Positions 18,300 through 30,273 of a stretch of 64,000 nucleotides of DNA are shown one piece after another. The DNA is from Hirudo medicinalis (taxonomy: Eukaryota > Annelida > Clitellata > Hirudinida > Hirudinidae): positions 53,234 to 117,233 of the forward strand of contig MPNW01000002.1 of assembly GCA_011800805.1 (NCBI GenBank). The letters are read 5' to 3'. Every line of letters begins with the position of its first letter. The first letter of the stretch is position 1. The notes below the pieces were generated by a model. That model did not search any database, had not been told where the DNA came from, and saw nothing but the letters and a program-made list of their open reading frames with translations. The position numbers and the translations under genes are program-made.

Positions 18300-20756
18300 A
18301 AGGTCGTGAATGAAAGTAAAATCATTTATGCCTGATTTATTCCATTTTACCCATAGTATCGTCAACCTTTAAATCTTCAATTTATCTTGATTCCGACATA
18401 TTTTCGGTACCATTATCTTGAGAAAAGTAACGTTTCAATAAGACTCCTCCTTAGGAACGTTCCCATTGGTCAGGTATTTACTCTTCGATGACGCCCTGGT
18501 CCATCTAGTTGACCAATAAGCTTTGAAAAGGGGATTTAATTGAAATTTGTTTCTTTGTCAACAGATTTGTAAGCGACAAAATCATCTGATAATTAAAACA
18601 AGCATAATTTGAAAACATATGTATTATGTAGATAGCTATAAGTTGACCATGACCATTATTTGGCATCCGAAGCTGGAGCTGATTATGCATAAAAGTAAAG
18701 AAATTACTTGTAATTCAAAGCGAATTTATGATGTTTTGAATATGCAAACGATAAATATGAATTTTTCTCATATCTCCACCTATCGGACGAATTTTAAAAA
18801 CATATCAAGATTCTGTGAAAATAGGAGGAGCTAAATGAAGTTGCATAAATTATGTTAATAATTGCGCGGAGCCGACTTCGCAATTCCGTTTCCATTTCGC
18901 ATGCGAGGAATTATGCGACCGTGCCGTGTATGTAAATGTCATCCTATTAATATCATAATTTCCTCGCCACTTCAAGCTTGGAATAATTATTTCTCGGTGC
19001 ACAGGCTGCGGTTTATCATCGGAAAAATAAGAGCAATCATCATTCCTCGATCAAGACAAATTTTTAATGAGAAATTGATCACGAGGGATCGCTTAGAAAT
19101 AACTGTGGATCGGTTGATCAAGTGAAGCTTTTAATAAAAATGATTAACACAAGCACTAGGAGGACAATTGCATTCTTAGATGAGACTCCTGGCATCCGCT
19201 CCTCGGTTTACTACATCCGGGATTTGACCTGCGAGTTATATATCGCTCGGTGCAGATTACTATCTCTGTCTTTTGCGGTTGCATCATGCGTTCAGAAACA
19301 TCCCTCCTCCTCCTCTGAATCGCCCATCACTTAATAACTACCCGTCCATCCACCAATCCATAGTATATTCGCTTAATAATCTCAACAACCAACCCACAAT
19401 GTGCCTCAGTATATTATTCTTACACCACAATCACATAAACACCCATAAACACAGGCAGCACTGCCAGTTGATAGAGATTTAATAACAAACACGTCAGACA
19501 CAGAGCCTTCATGTTTACAAACTTGTTACATGTTCTCCCAGTAGAAGATTACTGCAGTGATATGTCTGCGTGGAACTTGAGAACTTGCCCATAAACAAAC
19601 AAATCTTTGCATGACCCAAATTAAATAGTTAATAATAATAAAAACATACGCTATGATTTATAAACAGACACATGAAAAAATAATTATCTTGGATCTGTAA
19701 GTGTTCTAAAACTTATATATATATATATAAAAGTTATTTACAGTTGAAATAAATGCTAAAACTTTTTTAGCAACGATCTCTATGGTCGATTGAATCCTTT
19801 TTGATGGAAACCACAATTCATTATCTCCTTTACCCTTGTGATTGTAAGAAAGCTTCTCACCTTTTACTTTTCAATCATATTCATGAAAGTGATAAATGAA
19901 ATCCTCTGATAGCGTCACGCTTCTTGAGTCGCAAATTTTAAGTGATAACTTCGACATCTTTTTCTCAATTGGTAACTTGGATTTTTGGTTTGCATGACAG
20001 CATATGATCGAAAACGTCAAATAAATTGCGCTATATGCCCAAGCGATTTGTGACAACATCTTGAGAGGCTCTCCAGCATCTCTGAGGTTTGGATAAGTCA
20101 AAAAACCATTCAGAAAAGATTGGCGTCATTTGTCGAACAATCCCTAACATATACATTTATGTATAGCCTTAGCTATCTTTTATCCTTTAGGCACAAAACC
20201 CCTTCACAACTGCAACTAATTTCTCAGTGTTTTACAATGCCAGAAATTTCACCAAGCAAGTCATATCGGCTTTTTTTTCTAGGTAAGGCAAAATTTTGTT
20301 CAACCCTCTAAGAATCCCCATAAATGTAGCTAACTATATCTTTTGGCTTCAAAAGATCCATTAGTCCCCTCTTTAATAATTATGAATTGCTCCAAAACTA
20401 ATAACTCTGAAATACAAACTAAAAGTAAGACTTTTAGCACGACACACATAGATTAAACATTTAAATTAAGCAAAGTTGAGCAACATGTCTCAAATGTTTT
20501 GCATTTTACATCACGCCATCATCAATGGTGGTTTAAATTAATGATTAGAGGAAAACAGTTTCTGTGAACATTCAAAACTTCTAACTTCCAAATTTCAGCA
20601 CAATGTTCACATGTTATACAAAAAAGAAAATCTTAAATCCAAATAAGCTACTTCTTGTTTTGATAGCCAGTTTGTAATTATATTATGTAATTATTACTGA
20701 CACATTCTCATACTATATGTCAACTCAGGAATTATAAAAATGTAGTTTCACAAATT
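18300..20756. other. Intergenic between GATA and RSPH9, no supported gene
   Basis: This should hold the GATA gene promoter (minus strand). Only short open frames appear, without family resemblance, plus a short (TA)n tract near 19716-19728. Nothing else was recognised. Confidence 0.5.
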
Positions 20757-21968
20757 CTAAAGCATAAATGGAAGATCAATATTCTTCTGACCAACTCCAA
20801 AATATAAAGATCCAAATTGATGTGTGCCAATGACATGATAAAAAATATATCCAATCCATAAAAGACTTTTCAGAATTACAATCTTTCCTCCTCTTTCTAT
20901 TTGAAGACTCCAACATCCTTAAATAAAAGAAACAAGAAAAGTTAAAATAAGTCATTAAAATGTCATGTAACCACTTAAGATGCTATTTCAGATCAGCTAT
21001 GGCTATTATAACAATGAGGGTGTTGGGTGCAAGATGAAGAACATTAGATGGTTTTATGAAGAAATGTAACAGTAGAAAATGGGCTGTTGTGTTTAATAGA
21101 GCATTTTACAAGAAAATGACATATTAACGAATACTTTTTGGGGTGTCTCCTTCAATTGTGTCCATGAAATCAATTGCAGCATCAAAGTCATTCCTTTCCA
21201 CTAAATTTTGTTTATTGTGACTCTCCTTTATGTGCAAGTAATTGTAGAAATAATTTGCCTCACTTGACAACAAGCCTGCAAGATAAATTCGTTTAAAGAT
21301 AAATTTAAAACATTAAAAAAAAATTCCTAAAATAACCATTGAAACTTTTGTTTTTTATGACTTTTCCTGATACTTTGACTAGTGCTTTTCTTGGTGCAAT
21401 CAAAACATCCCTCTCAATGAAATATAACACACAAGTCAATCTATCTTCTTCTTTTATTGTGACCTTCCAGAAAATAGTAAGGATAAACAAGACTTTCTAA
21501 TTTAAGTTATAATCTTGACATTACCAGTTTGCTCTCATTATCTCTATTTTTCATGATTATTTTTGTTTCAAATACGTGTGATGGATCACCAGTAAATAAT
21601 CCATCAAAATTTTCTGAGAGATTCTTTAGAGCTTCAGTTGGAGGATTTAATAACCCCCAGTTCAAACAATCTTTGCTGCAATATTAAAAAATGATAATAT
21701 AATTGTTAACTTGTCATGTGACAAGTTAAAAAAAATCAAACCTGTAATAAAATCTTTTTGAACCGAGGTAATTTCCATCAAAACTTTTGGAGATGTAATA
21801 ATCTCCATATATTCCACGAATCTTCCCCCAAAATTGAAGATGGTTAAGTTTTTCATTATTCCTTAGCAAAGCCAGAGAAATCTCCAAGAGAGATTTTTGT
21901 TCTGTACTTAGTATGACTCCACTACTCCCTAAATAATCGATTTCCAAATTGAGTGTTTCGCTGTCCAT
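20757..21968 (-). CDS. RSPH9: Radial spoke head protein 9
   Basis: Five exons on the minus strand, 21968-21742, 21675-21525, 21463-21337, 21275-21135 and 20917-20757, join in phase to 268 residues; human RSPH9 has 276. The start ATG is at 21968. Landmarks in order: FWGKIRGIYGDYYIS, GSKRFYYS, FTGDPSHVFE, the central IKEEDRLTCVLYFIERDVLIAPR, SSEANYFYNYLHIKE, DFDAAIDFMDTIEGDTPK, and a C terminus that reads SLLWIGYIFYH then FGVGQKNIDLPFML, nearly identical to the vertebrate ending. The protein is part of the radial spoke head of 9+2 ciliary and flagellar axonemes, regulating dynein activity; loss causes primary ciliary dyskinesia in people. Its presence implies motile cilia or flagellated sperm. 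One donor (A/gtattc) is weak but in phase. Confidence 0.95.
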
Positions 21969-22794
21969 ACTTCTCCCAATGCTCGTCCGAGTTCGTTAGA
22001 AATTAGTCGAGCCGTTGCTAAGTGCAGCTATGGTAAGTGCTCCGTAATTTATCATGAGCTAATAAATTAATTTAATAAATATTTAAATCCACTATTTGTA
22101 TTTCTTAAGCTTATACAATTAGATAATTTATTTCTTAATTTGCGATACATTCTAGTTATGCGAAATATTCACTGCTAATATAACCATGGGCGAAACAATT
22201 TCACCGTTATCTTAAGTTATTTTCAGGAACAAAATATTATTACTTAGTTGATGCATTAAATAGGAAACTAATCCAAGTCACATTCCACGATGACGCGACA
22301 TAGCTGACGCTCTGGCAGAAGCCAACATTAAGCCCCAGCGTAACTTCTCGACACCTGCACCTATGTCCCCACAATCTTCAAAACTAATACTAATATTTCC
22401 CATACATGCAGCAGAGCGAGCGGAAAAAACTAGCTCGATTTAAATTACGCATGGCAATAGCAGTTTTTCTCACAGATGAGAAAACTTTTCATTTCTTTTC
22501 ATCCACATTTGTAATCATTGAAAATGAAAATAAAAACAATACCAATTTAAATTGATTAAATGATTACTTATAGACCATTTATGTAATAGAATATGATTTG
22601 AAAAATAAACATCAGAAATGATAAAAGGCATGTAAACAAACAAGAAGTAATAATTTGCAGATGTTAACTCTGCATTAGCACAAAATTAACCTAACATGCA
22701 ATTTGAAGAATTGATATAAGGAATCACAGGTCAAGTAAGGAAATCAAAATAATACATAGAAATTTGGAATTTTCATAAAATTATTTGAATTTGA
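21969..22794. other. Intergenic, RSPH9 upstream and GULO downstream region
   Basis: About 830 bases between the start of RSPH9 and the stop of the oxidase gene, both on the minus strand. It must hold the RSPH9 promoter and the oxidase 3' UTR. No X-box or other ciliary element was confirmed by eye. Confidence 0.5.
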
Positions 22795-25700
22795 TCAGAT
22801 ATTAAGGATTCTTTTTAAATGGGAATTGAGGAACAATCCATCAGGATCAAATAATTCTCTGATCTTGAGAAATTTATCCCACTTTGGATAAATCTTACAC
22901 AGATCCTCTGAAGACAACTGATGGTCCTTAAAAATAAACAGTTACTTGCAATTCACTCATCAGAAATAACTACACCCAGCTACAATAATATAAGAACCAC
23001 ATTACATTTACTTATATACAAACTGAAATATATTACAAAATGCCTTCAATTACTGATGTGCTCACAAAAGTTTCTATCTCTTACAAGCTGCCTGCGTATT
23101 TCTTACTATTCAGTGCCAGTTCAGAACGTATCAACCAGGGGCACCAAAGTAGAGTGACTGCCTCTTCCCATTTACCTGGGCATCAGTGGCAGATGAGTCA
23201 AGGCTTTGGTGCAGCTCTGTTGGGAATTTAATTCTTGGCATACTTGTAAAAGTTTCTATCATACGCACACATAAATTAAACAAAGTGAACTACAGAGTTG
23301 TTGCAGTAAAAGTAAATGTACCTTTGCCCAGTGAGGTCTTCCCCCACAATCCAATGCCATCTTTTCAACTGCATCCCAGTATTCTTCATGAGGAATGTCC
23401 TTTCCAAATGGTCTGGTAACAATTCAAATCAATTCATCTGACCAAGAAACGCAGCTCGATAGGAAATGAACTAGCTAGGACTTTCAACTACATTATATAT
23501 ATATATATATATGTCCTTCCTTAATACAACAAAGAGGATCCTCAAGAAGACATGCAAATATGCTTCTTAAATGAAATCAAACATGTGTTTTAGAGATTTT
23601 CCACAAATAATCTTGTTATTCAATAGATGTTAAGACATACACACACAAACTTTGTTTTAGAAAGGAGGAGCAATTGAGTGACATTACAGGTTGAAATGGT
23701 AGCCAATAACCTTGTAAAATACCTTTCTTAGCCATTTAAAATGATAAATGCTTGTCAATGATCAATAAATTATAAATATTACTGCGTATGTAGGAACGCA
23801 ACCCATTTTATAAATATTTATTGCTAGATCAGATGTTAATTAAAGAAAAAGTAATAAAATTTCTTTATTCAGCGTGCAGGTTGGTCGAATGGGTTGCGTT
23901 CCTGCATACGGCAACAGTCGCAATGTGTCGTGTTCGAAACCCAGCTTGCACTGACTCAAGCGCCCTTGGAAAGGAGTGCTATGGAAATGGCTAACAAGAA
24001 GCGCCTCTGACACTAGGTGTATGAATTATATTTTATGCAAAATTTGGAAATAACAATCCCAGAATTAAGATTCAAATTAAAACCAATTTATTTTCCTGTT
24101 GAATACTTTATAATTTTGTAAAAAAGGAATGCTCACTCAATTAAGAGACCAAGATTATGCCAAGAAATCACTTCTTAATTTATTTTAAAAAACAATAAAA
24201 CAATCTTAGCATTTCAAATCTTATTTGACCTTTTAACAAAACATAAACCAAGTAAGGAACAAACCTCCAAGAAATTATATTTATATAGCAGGAATTTCTG
24301 CCAAAACTTGGACTCAAAAGGATGTCATCCCCTTTTGAGAATCTGAACTCAACTGGAGAATGAGCAGGAAATCCTGAAACTTTTGTCCATTCCACAAGTT
24401 TAGTGAGGAATTTGCCTGTTTCTTCTCTAGAAAATTTTAATTTAAAATTCTGTTAAAATGGTGGGATGTCAAAATATTTGCAAAAAAATTGTTTTACATT
24501 GGAATAGCCCATTCCATAACATATTGCATGTAGAGGCAATTGAAGTTGAATATCTTATGAGAAACATCAACCATTGTTGTGTGACATGATTTAAACAATC
24601 TGAACCAGGTCTTGTTTATCCAGGAAGTTAATCTTGGAAAATAACAACTAAAAAAAGTGTTAATTTACAAGATATGTCTACATGAGAACCTAAAATTTAA
24701 GCCACCTCATCCACATTAGACCTTGATGTAATGTGAAGCCCAAAATATATTCAAGCTTAGAAAACCAGCTGTAATTGCTACTTGTAATTGCCTGGATAAT
24801 ATTGGTCATATATTTAAATATATTTCAACTTGTATATTTTTATTTCTCAAAAAATACCTTATTGCTTCTGCTGATGTGTTGAAGCTGGCACATATCTGTA
24901 TGAGGATACCAGTGAAAGCGAAAGTGATCAGATGATGAAACGTGAACATCGAGACATTCGACAAGCTGAAAAATAACAGGCCACATTATGGTGCGATTCA
25001 TATTATAAGAAATATGAAAAAACTTTACATCTTTGTAGTGAAGAGGATATGATGCCTGACAGAGATTAAATGAAGTTTGACATTGATAAGTAATTGACAA
25101 TATCACTCCAAGGGAGCCAAGTGAAAGGCAGCAAGCACCAAACACATCATCTCCATCATCCTTTGTTATTATTTTTATTGAGCCATCCGCTAGCATCATC
25201 TTTATTTGCAAAACCTGTTACCAAAACCATTAAGCTTGAGTCGACTTAAAGACACAGTAAAAATATGTAACAGGTATACATAAGAACTCAAGCATTGATA
25301 ATTGATGCCCGAACCATGGGTGCCTGTAGAAATTGCCCCAACAAGAGTTACGTCTGATATAGTTGGAAGTCTGAAAGACAAAAAATACTGTGATTACAAG
25401 ATTTAAGGTTTTTTGACAAAACCAAAACTCTAACACAGGCAAGGCAAGACCATTTTGTTGAAGAATTGTGTTTAACTTATAAAGTTTAATCCCTGCTTGT
25501 ACCTCCACAGTCTGACTTTCTTTATCAATCTAGATAGGTTAAATGTCTAATATCAAGCTCATTGCAAAAGTCTAAACCAAAAGTACATTGCTTACATGAA
25601 GCACTTTAGAGAAGTTTTTCATGTTAATCATGTATCCATTTGTACATGCCAGTTGTGATGGAGAGCAACCAGAACCAATTACTTTCACACAATAATGGTA

Positions 25701-25879
25701 TCTTTTGGCTTGTGACAAAATCTGAGTTTCATTTTATTTCTGTAAAATTTCACCAATTCAATCTTCAATGAACTTCTCACTTTTTGTAGGTCGTCTAATG
25801 TTTTAGGCTCAAAATAGCTTAGAGGTCGACATCCGTAAGTTTTTGACCAGTTTTGAAAGTGAAATTTTGTATTTCCCAC
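22795..25879 (-). CDS. GULO: L-gulonolactone oxidase-like FAD enzyme
   Basis: Eleven minus-strand exons join in phase: 25879-25781, 25721-25596, 25529-25435, 25370-25280, 25214-25029, 24965-24858, 24791-24706, 24647-24498, 24426-24265, 23412-23322 and 22926-22795, about 441 residues (rat GULO 440). The first listed exon begins at an acceptor with GTG, so a tiny 5' exon with the start codon is missing; ATGGAT at 26000-25995 is one candidate. Landmarks: [12 protein letters not shown], the FAD-domain [95 protein letters not shown] and [13 protein letters not shown]. The enzyme oxidises L-gulono-1,4-lactone in the last step of vitamin C synthesis, usually in the ER membrane. Cys replaces the His that carries covalent FAD in the rat enzyme. 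Related D-arabinono or galactonolactone oxidases are alternatives for the substrate. Confidence 0.93.
23781..24060 (+). mobile_element. tRNA-derived SINE with an inverted partial copy
   Basis: From about 23873 a SINE head shows a pol III A box (TTGGTCGAATGGG, 23881-23893) and a B box (TGTTCGAAACCC, 23931-23942) about 40 bases apart. It is followed by a tail with CAAGCGCCCTTGG and GGAGTGCTATGG. The same body occurs, reversed, at 57288-57661. A second fragment at 23781-23807 is the reverse complement of the head (AACGCAACCCATT against AATGGGTTGCGTT), so the two can pair as a hairpin. The SINE lies in an intron of the oxidase gene, antisense to it. Confidence 0.7.
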
Positions 25880-27304
25880 CTATAATTTGTAAATTTATTG
25901 AATCATCGATAAATAATGGTTGAAATCTATGTTTTCAATGCTTATAAATGCCACACATTTAAAATGCGAGAATATGGCTGAACACGCTACCAACATCCAT
26001 TAGAGTAATATCAAACAAAGATCCTTTGGAAGCAGTTGCATGCATCAGCAAATAAATGTAAACTTAATATCCAAACCACATCCATGACAGGCACTCCTGT
26101 TCGATTGTCCCCAACTTAGAACAGTTTGCGGCACCCACGACCAGCTTTCAAGCACCCGGGTATCAAAATATAAACAAGCAGGATTAGCCGGTTTTTATAT
26201 TTAGTTTAATTACACAATAACATTTTGAATATAAATTTATATCAAAGTTAAAAATTTGTTTAAAATTCAGCTTCAAAACTAAATTTTATAAAATTAAAAC
26301 AATTGAAATCAATTATGTTCAAACAACATAACATTAATGTATAAGCTTCTTAAACAGAAAACGAAGTCTATGTGATAAACCACTCCAAATATGACATACA
26401 TGCTCCATTTATAACTTTTATTAATCAATCGTTAAAAATGACCCAACAACTAAATGCCCTGAACAACGCTTCATCCATATTTCAGCCCTTTGAATGCGAT
26501 CCTTGTCGTCGTCTTCATCAGTACCATAATTCTAAAATAGCATAATTCCTAAAATAATTTCAAAGGCCTTCGGGAAAGGAAGGTTGCACAAGCGTGGTCA
26601 GTGTGCCAGGAACGTCGATGGCAGATGCCTCCTAATCCCGATTGTTTTGATTTTATTTATAAATGTTATTTTAAATATCACTTATGTCATTTCTCAAACA
26701 GAAGGGTTCATAGGCTGCTAATAACGTTCGAAAAGCAAATAAATTTGGACGGAAACTAGCGAACACAAAAAAAAATACTATAAGAAAAAAAATATACTTG
26801 TAAATGATTTTGGAAAGTCTCCTTGAGTGATCAACTGGAGGCGGTCGGTGGTTTGCCGTGGTTAACTAAGCTATCCCTTGGTTAAACTGAGCGTTGGAGA
26901 GATATATTTTAGGATGCTAGGAAATGAGCTGAAATTGGCTCCAATGAAGAGAAACAGACAAAATTATTTATATTTATTAACAAATTTCAACAAGTTAAAG
27001 CATCTAAAACCATTGTAAGCGATAGAATTCAAGTCATTAACCTTTGCGACCAGAGCCTTATTTAGAAATTGCTTTTTGGGGATTCAAATATTTTTAATTG
27101 TTCATGTTTTTTTTTTTACTTTACAATCAAACGAGTTAGTTTTTAACAACAAGGTACTTTAATAAGTTGTAGAAACAAATTATAAATCGTGTTATATTAT
27201 AATAAATGCAAAACGGTCCTTACATCATAATATAAAACTACAGCGCCGACCACTTTGGGCAAATTTATCTAAAACTTCTTGAGGATCTTCCGAAATATCT
27301 TTAT
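25880..27304. other. Intergenic, upstream of the oxidase gene
   Basis: AT-rich DNA that should carry the missing first exon and promoter of the oxidase. No other gene or RNA was recognised. Confidence 0.45.
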
Positions 27305-28300
27305 ATGAATGCTGAGAAGAGCAAGTCTATTCAGTCTCATTTCACTTGTTGGCAGGGACGTCATTTGGTGTCTGCTACCCTCCCTGAAACAATTGACATG
27401 TTAGCCATCTTGCAAGCGATCTACGTGTTCTTGTCAGTTAATGGTCCAAGACATGAACTGTTTCTTCGAGCACAAGTTGAGGCTAACTTAAAAGTTTTGG
27501 AACTTGAGAGATTGGCTTACTGGTATCGCTCAGTAATCAAAGTAAAACTTAGGATTGAGATCCTTGTTAATGTACTGCAAACCTTATCATTGTAGAAAAT
27601 TGATAGGTTAACGACAGCAGAAGCTTAGGAATCCGTTCAACGGCATTTTGCTTGTAGCTGAAAAGTTGTTCCGAACAGTCATTTTCTGAAGAATTGCAGA
27701 ACCGATCAGTTGATTACATATCTTTATCCCAGAAGTGACTGAAGAATTGATGAATTACTTAATAATCAGCTGTCTTCGGCAAAATCCTTTCTACAATAAT
27801 TGGGGAAGGCATCATCCATGACCATCAGCGAAGCTCGGAAATGCTTGAATCATCTTCCAAAGGGATTTAGTGAGATTTTAAAAGTTTTTGACCTTGTCCT
27901 GACATTGCCTGTGACTGTTAAACGAGCGCTTTTTTTTTTTAGATGCATGAAACGAGTGAAGACATATTCATTTATCAATCAGAAACAGATGCTTTTGATC
28001 AGTGACTGAGTGATCTGCTTGTAATTGCATCTCGAGAAGAAAAAGTTAATCACATAATACTCCACATTGTTTGATATACTCGTAATTTGATTTTCTTTCA
28101 TAAGAATGGTCTCATCAGTATCACATTGGCTCTTCTAAATCAAGCATTTTTAGGCAAGACCATTTGTAATGAAGATATCAAATCTGCATGGTTAATGTGT
28201 CTTTCTTCCAATTGTGAGCACAAGCTATTCAAAAATGACAAAAACATCACCCGTTTATAATATTCCGTAGCAATTTTGGCTGGTACATTGTCACGGGTGG
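27305..28300 (+). mobile_element. Decayed hAT-like (ZMYM1/DUF4371-type) transposase remnant
   Basis: The 96-codon frame at 27305-27595 contains AILQAIYVFLSVNGPRHELF followed by ANLKVLELERL. This matches the segment of domesticated and active hAT-type transposases where LQAIYVFxSxSxxRHxLF precedes LKRLSDTRW. The LSDTRW motif has decayed to LAYWYR. Later frames to about 28300 are broken by stops and only weakly similar. It is clearly inactive. Identification rests on one block recognised by eye. Confidence 0.5.
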
Positions 28301-28875
28301 TTGCATTGATGTTAATCTGGATAAAACAATGTCTTCATCATTAATAGACTTGAGCATTTCTTGCGAAACAAAATTTAATTTAAGTTACGAAATGGACAAA
28401 TTTTGTTTATTTATTTATCCGGTCGAAGGGCTATTCTTAAGCTACTCATACCGGCCTCAAAAAAACGGAAGAGAAACGATCAGTATCAAGCGAGAAAAAG
28501 AAAAAAGCAATGTTGACAGAACATTAGTCGGCAATTGTTAGGAAATTTGTTAAATCGGTGTCGAATCATAATGATTTAAATCGAGATTAAGTGCCGGCAG
28601 GTACCACCTGGTGGGGAGTTCCAGACAGCAACAATTCTGTTCAAAAAAACATTTTTAGTGATGTTAATCGAGCACTTTGTCGCGCGCAATTTGAAACGAT
28701 GTCCCCGTGTGCGCTTCTAATTGGAAAATTGTACAAAACTTGAAAGATCACTTTTGACGAAACCGTTTAATAATTTAAACAAAAAGCATAAATCTAAAAT
28801 TAAAAGGCAACTAAGCAACTTTCTGCAAACTTTCTTCTTTTACAAGCATTTCTTTAGATTGATCATTTAGGGGAG

Positions 28876-30273
28876 AGTGGGGCAAGATGCCCATGGGTGT
28901 TTTTGTAAAATATAATTGTCTATAAGGTTTTTAGATATACCATTCTGTTAAATCCTTTAATTTAATTGGTTTACTTCGTATCTGCCATTTTGTTTGTGGC
29001 GGTAAACCGTAAAAATTTGTTTTTGATAGTATTCATGTAATTTCGGTAAGTTAATCTTTGCTAATTAATTAAAAATTATTATAAAAATTTATTTGACTAA
29101 ATGAAATTGTAAATTAGTCACATTAAATTAGTTAAATTGTGAGATTGTAAGCAATTTCACAAGAGTTTGTAGGTTGAAACAAGAGCACGACCTCGATTCA
29201 GTTGCACATACTTAACCTTCGATGCTTCTGGTTTTCTATTGCCTGCCTGATGTTATCTGCATGTTATGTCGATTTTTTTTTATCCTGTTTATCCTGTTTT
29301 TTACGAAGCTGGCCAATGAGTTTAAAGACTGGTGGATGATGACAATTAGTTGTTGAAAACTGCGATGCCATGCTTCCTATGAATTATTTGTTGTACATAA
29401 ACCATCAGTGATGCGAATGCAGACATTCCTAAGCGGGATTGGAAACTCTGCGGTTCCATAATTGTTTTCCAATATATGTTTTCCAATGTTAAGACTTTGA
29501 AACAGCCAGTCAAATTGCTGTTAGACATGGTTTCCCAACCATTCAACTGGTTGAATGCCTTTTCCATCTTGGCCAATGTTTATGGAGGAAAGTGCAAGAA
29601 CTTCATCTGGCAGACCGCTATCGTGACGATGAAAACAATCGTGTCCATGTCAAAAAGATTTTGGCTTTAAGTTTTGTTCCAAGCGTTGACAACACAAATG
29701 CATTCGAAATGTTGGTGGAATGGAATTGATGCAGTGCTCGATTACTGGGAAGACAACAACATTGGAAGACAAAGACGGAACAGCAGAGCAGAACCTCGGT
29801 TTGCATATGGAAACTGTCGGTTATCCAAGTGGAATTGCTTACAATCTCACAATTTAGGTTCTTATGTTGGTGTTTGTTATTGCGATGTTGAATAAAATTG
29901 CTCAAAAAAAAATGTAACAAACTTAATGTGAGTAATTAACATTTTAATTTAGTTAAATAACTTTTTAAAATAATTTTTTGGGCTGTTTTGCTATTTTGAT
30001 GGGATGCCGCATATACATTATAGAATTTCAAATTTATAACAATACATTTTAGTTAAGTAATGAATAAGGACAAGATGCCCATTTCCTATTTATTTACTGT
30101 CTTTTAAATTTTGTTAGTTTGTGAGATTGTGATTAAATGAACCGACTTATTAATTAAACAATTTGTATTGACTGGTTTAAGTATTGTAATGTTTTTCTTC
30201 CTGTTTCAGGGTTAAAGTTTATTAAAGCATATAAAATTGAGCTCGAGGCATTTGGTGGGCATCTTGCCTCACT
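28876..30273 (+). mobile_element. MULE-type DNA transposon remnant with 18-bp inverted ends
   Basis: AGTGGGGCAAGATGCCCA at 28876-28893 is matched in inverted orientation at 30256-30273 with one mismatch, giving candidate terminal inverted repeats of a 1.4-kb element. A direct copy of the motif (ACAAGATGCCCAT) lies near 30070. Between them, plus-strand frames with stops and frameshifts at about 29500-29810 read like the end of a Mutator-like transposase of the FLYWCH-linked kind: LHLADRYRDDENNRVHVKKI, LALSFVPSVDNTNAFEMLVE, then DYWEDNNIGRQRRNSRAEPR. The N-terminal part is not recognisable. No target duplication was found, so the outer boundary is approximate. Confidence 0.55.

Noticed and set aside
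24419..24449. Oxidase exon 9 starting at acceptor 24450 ([10 protein letters not shown])
   Set aside because: That acceptor breaks the frame with the preceding exon; the acceptor at 24427-24428 keeps phase and matches the family (WAIPIEETGKF).
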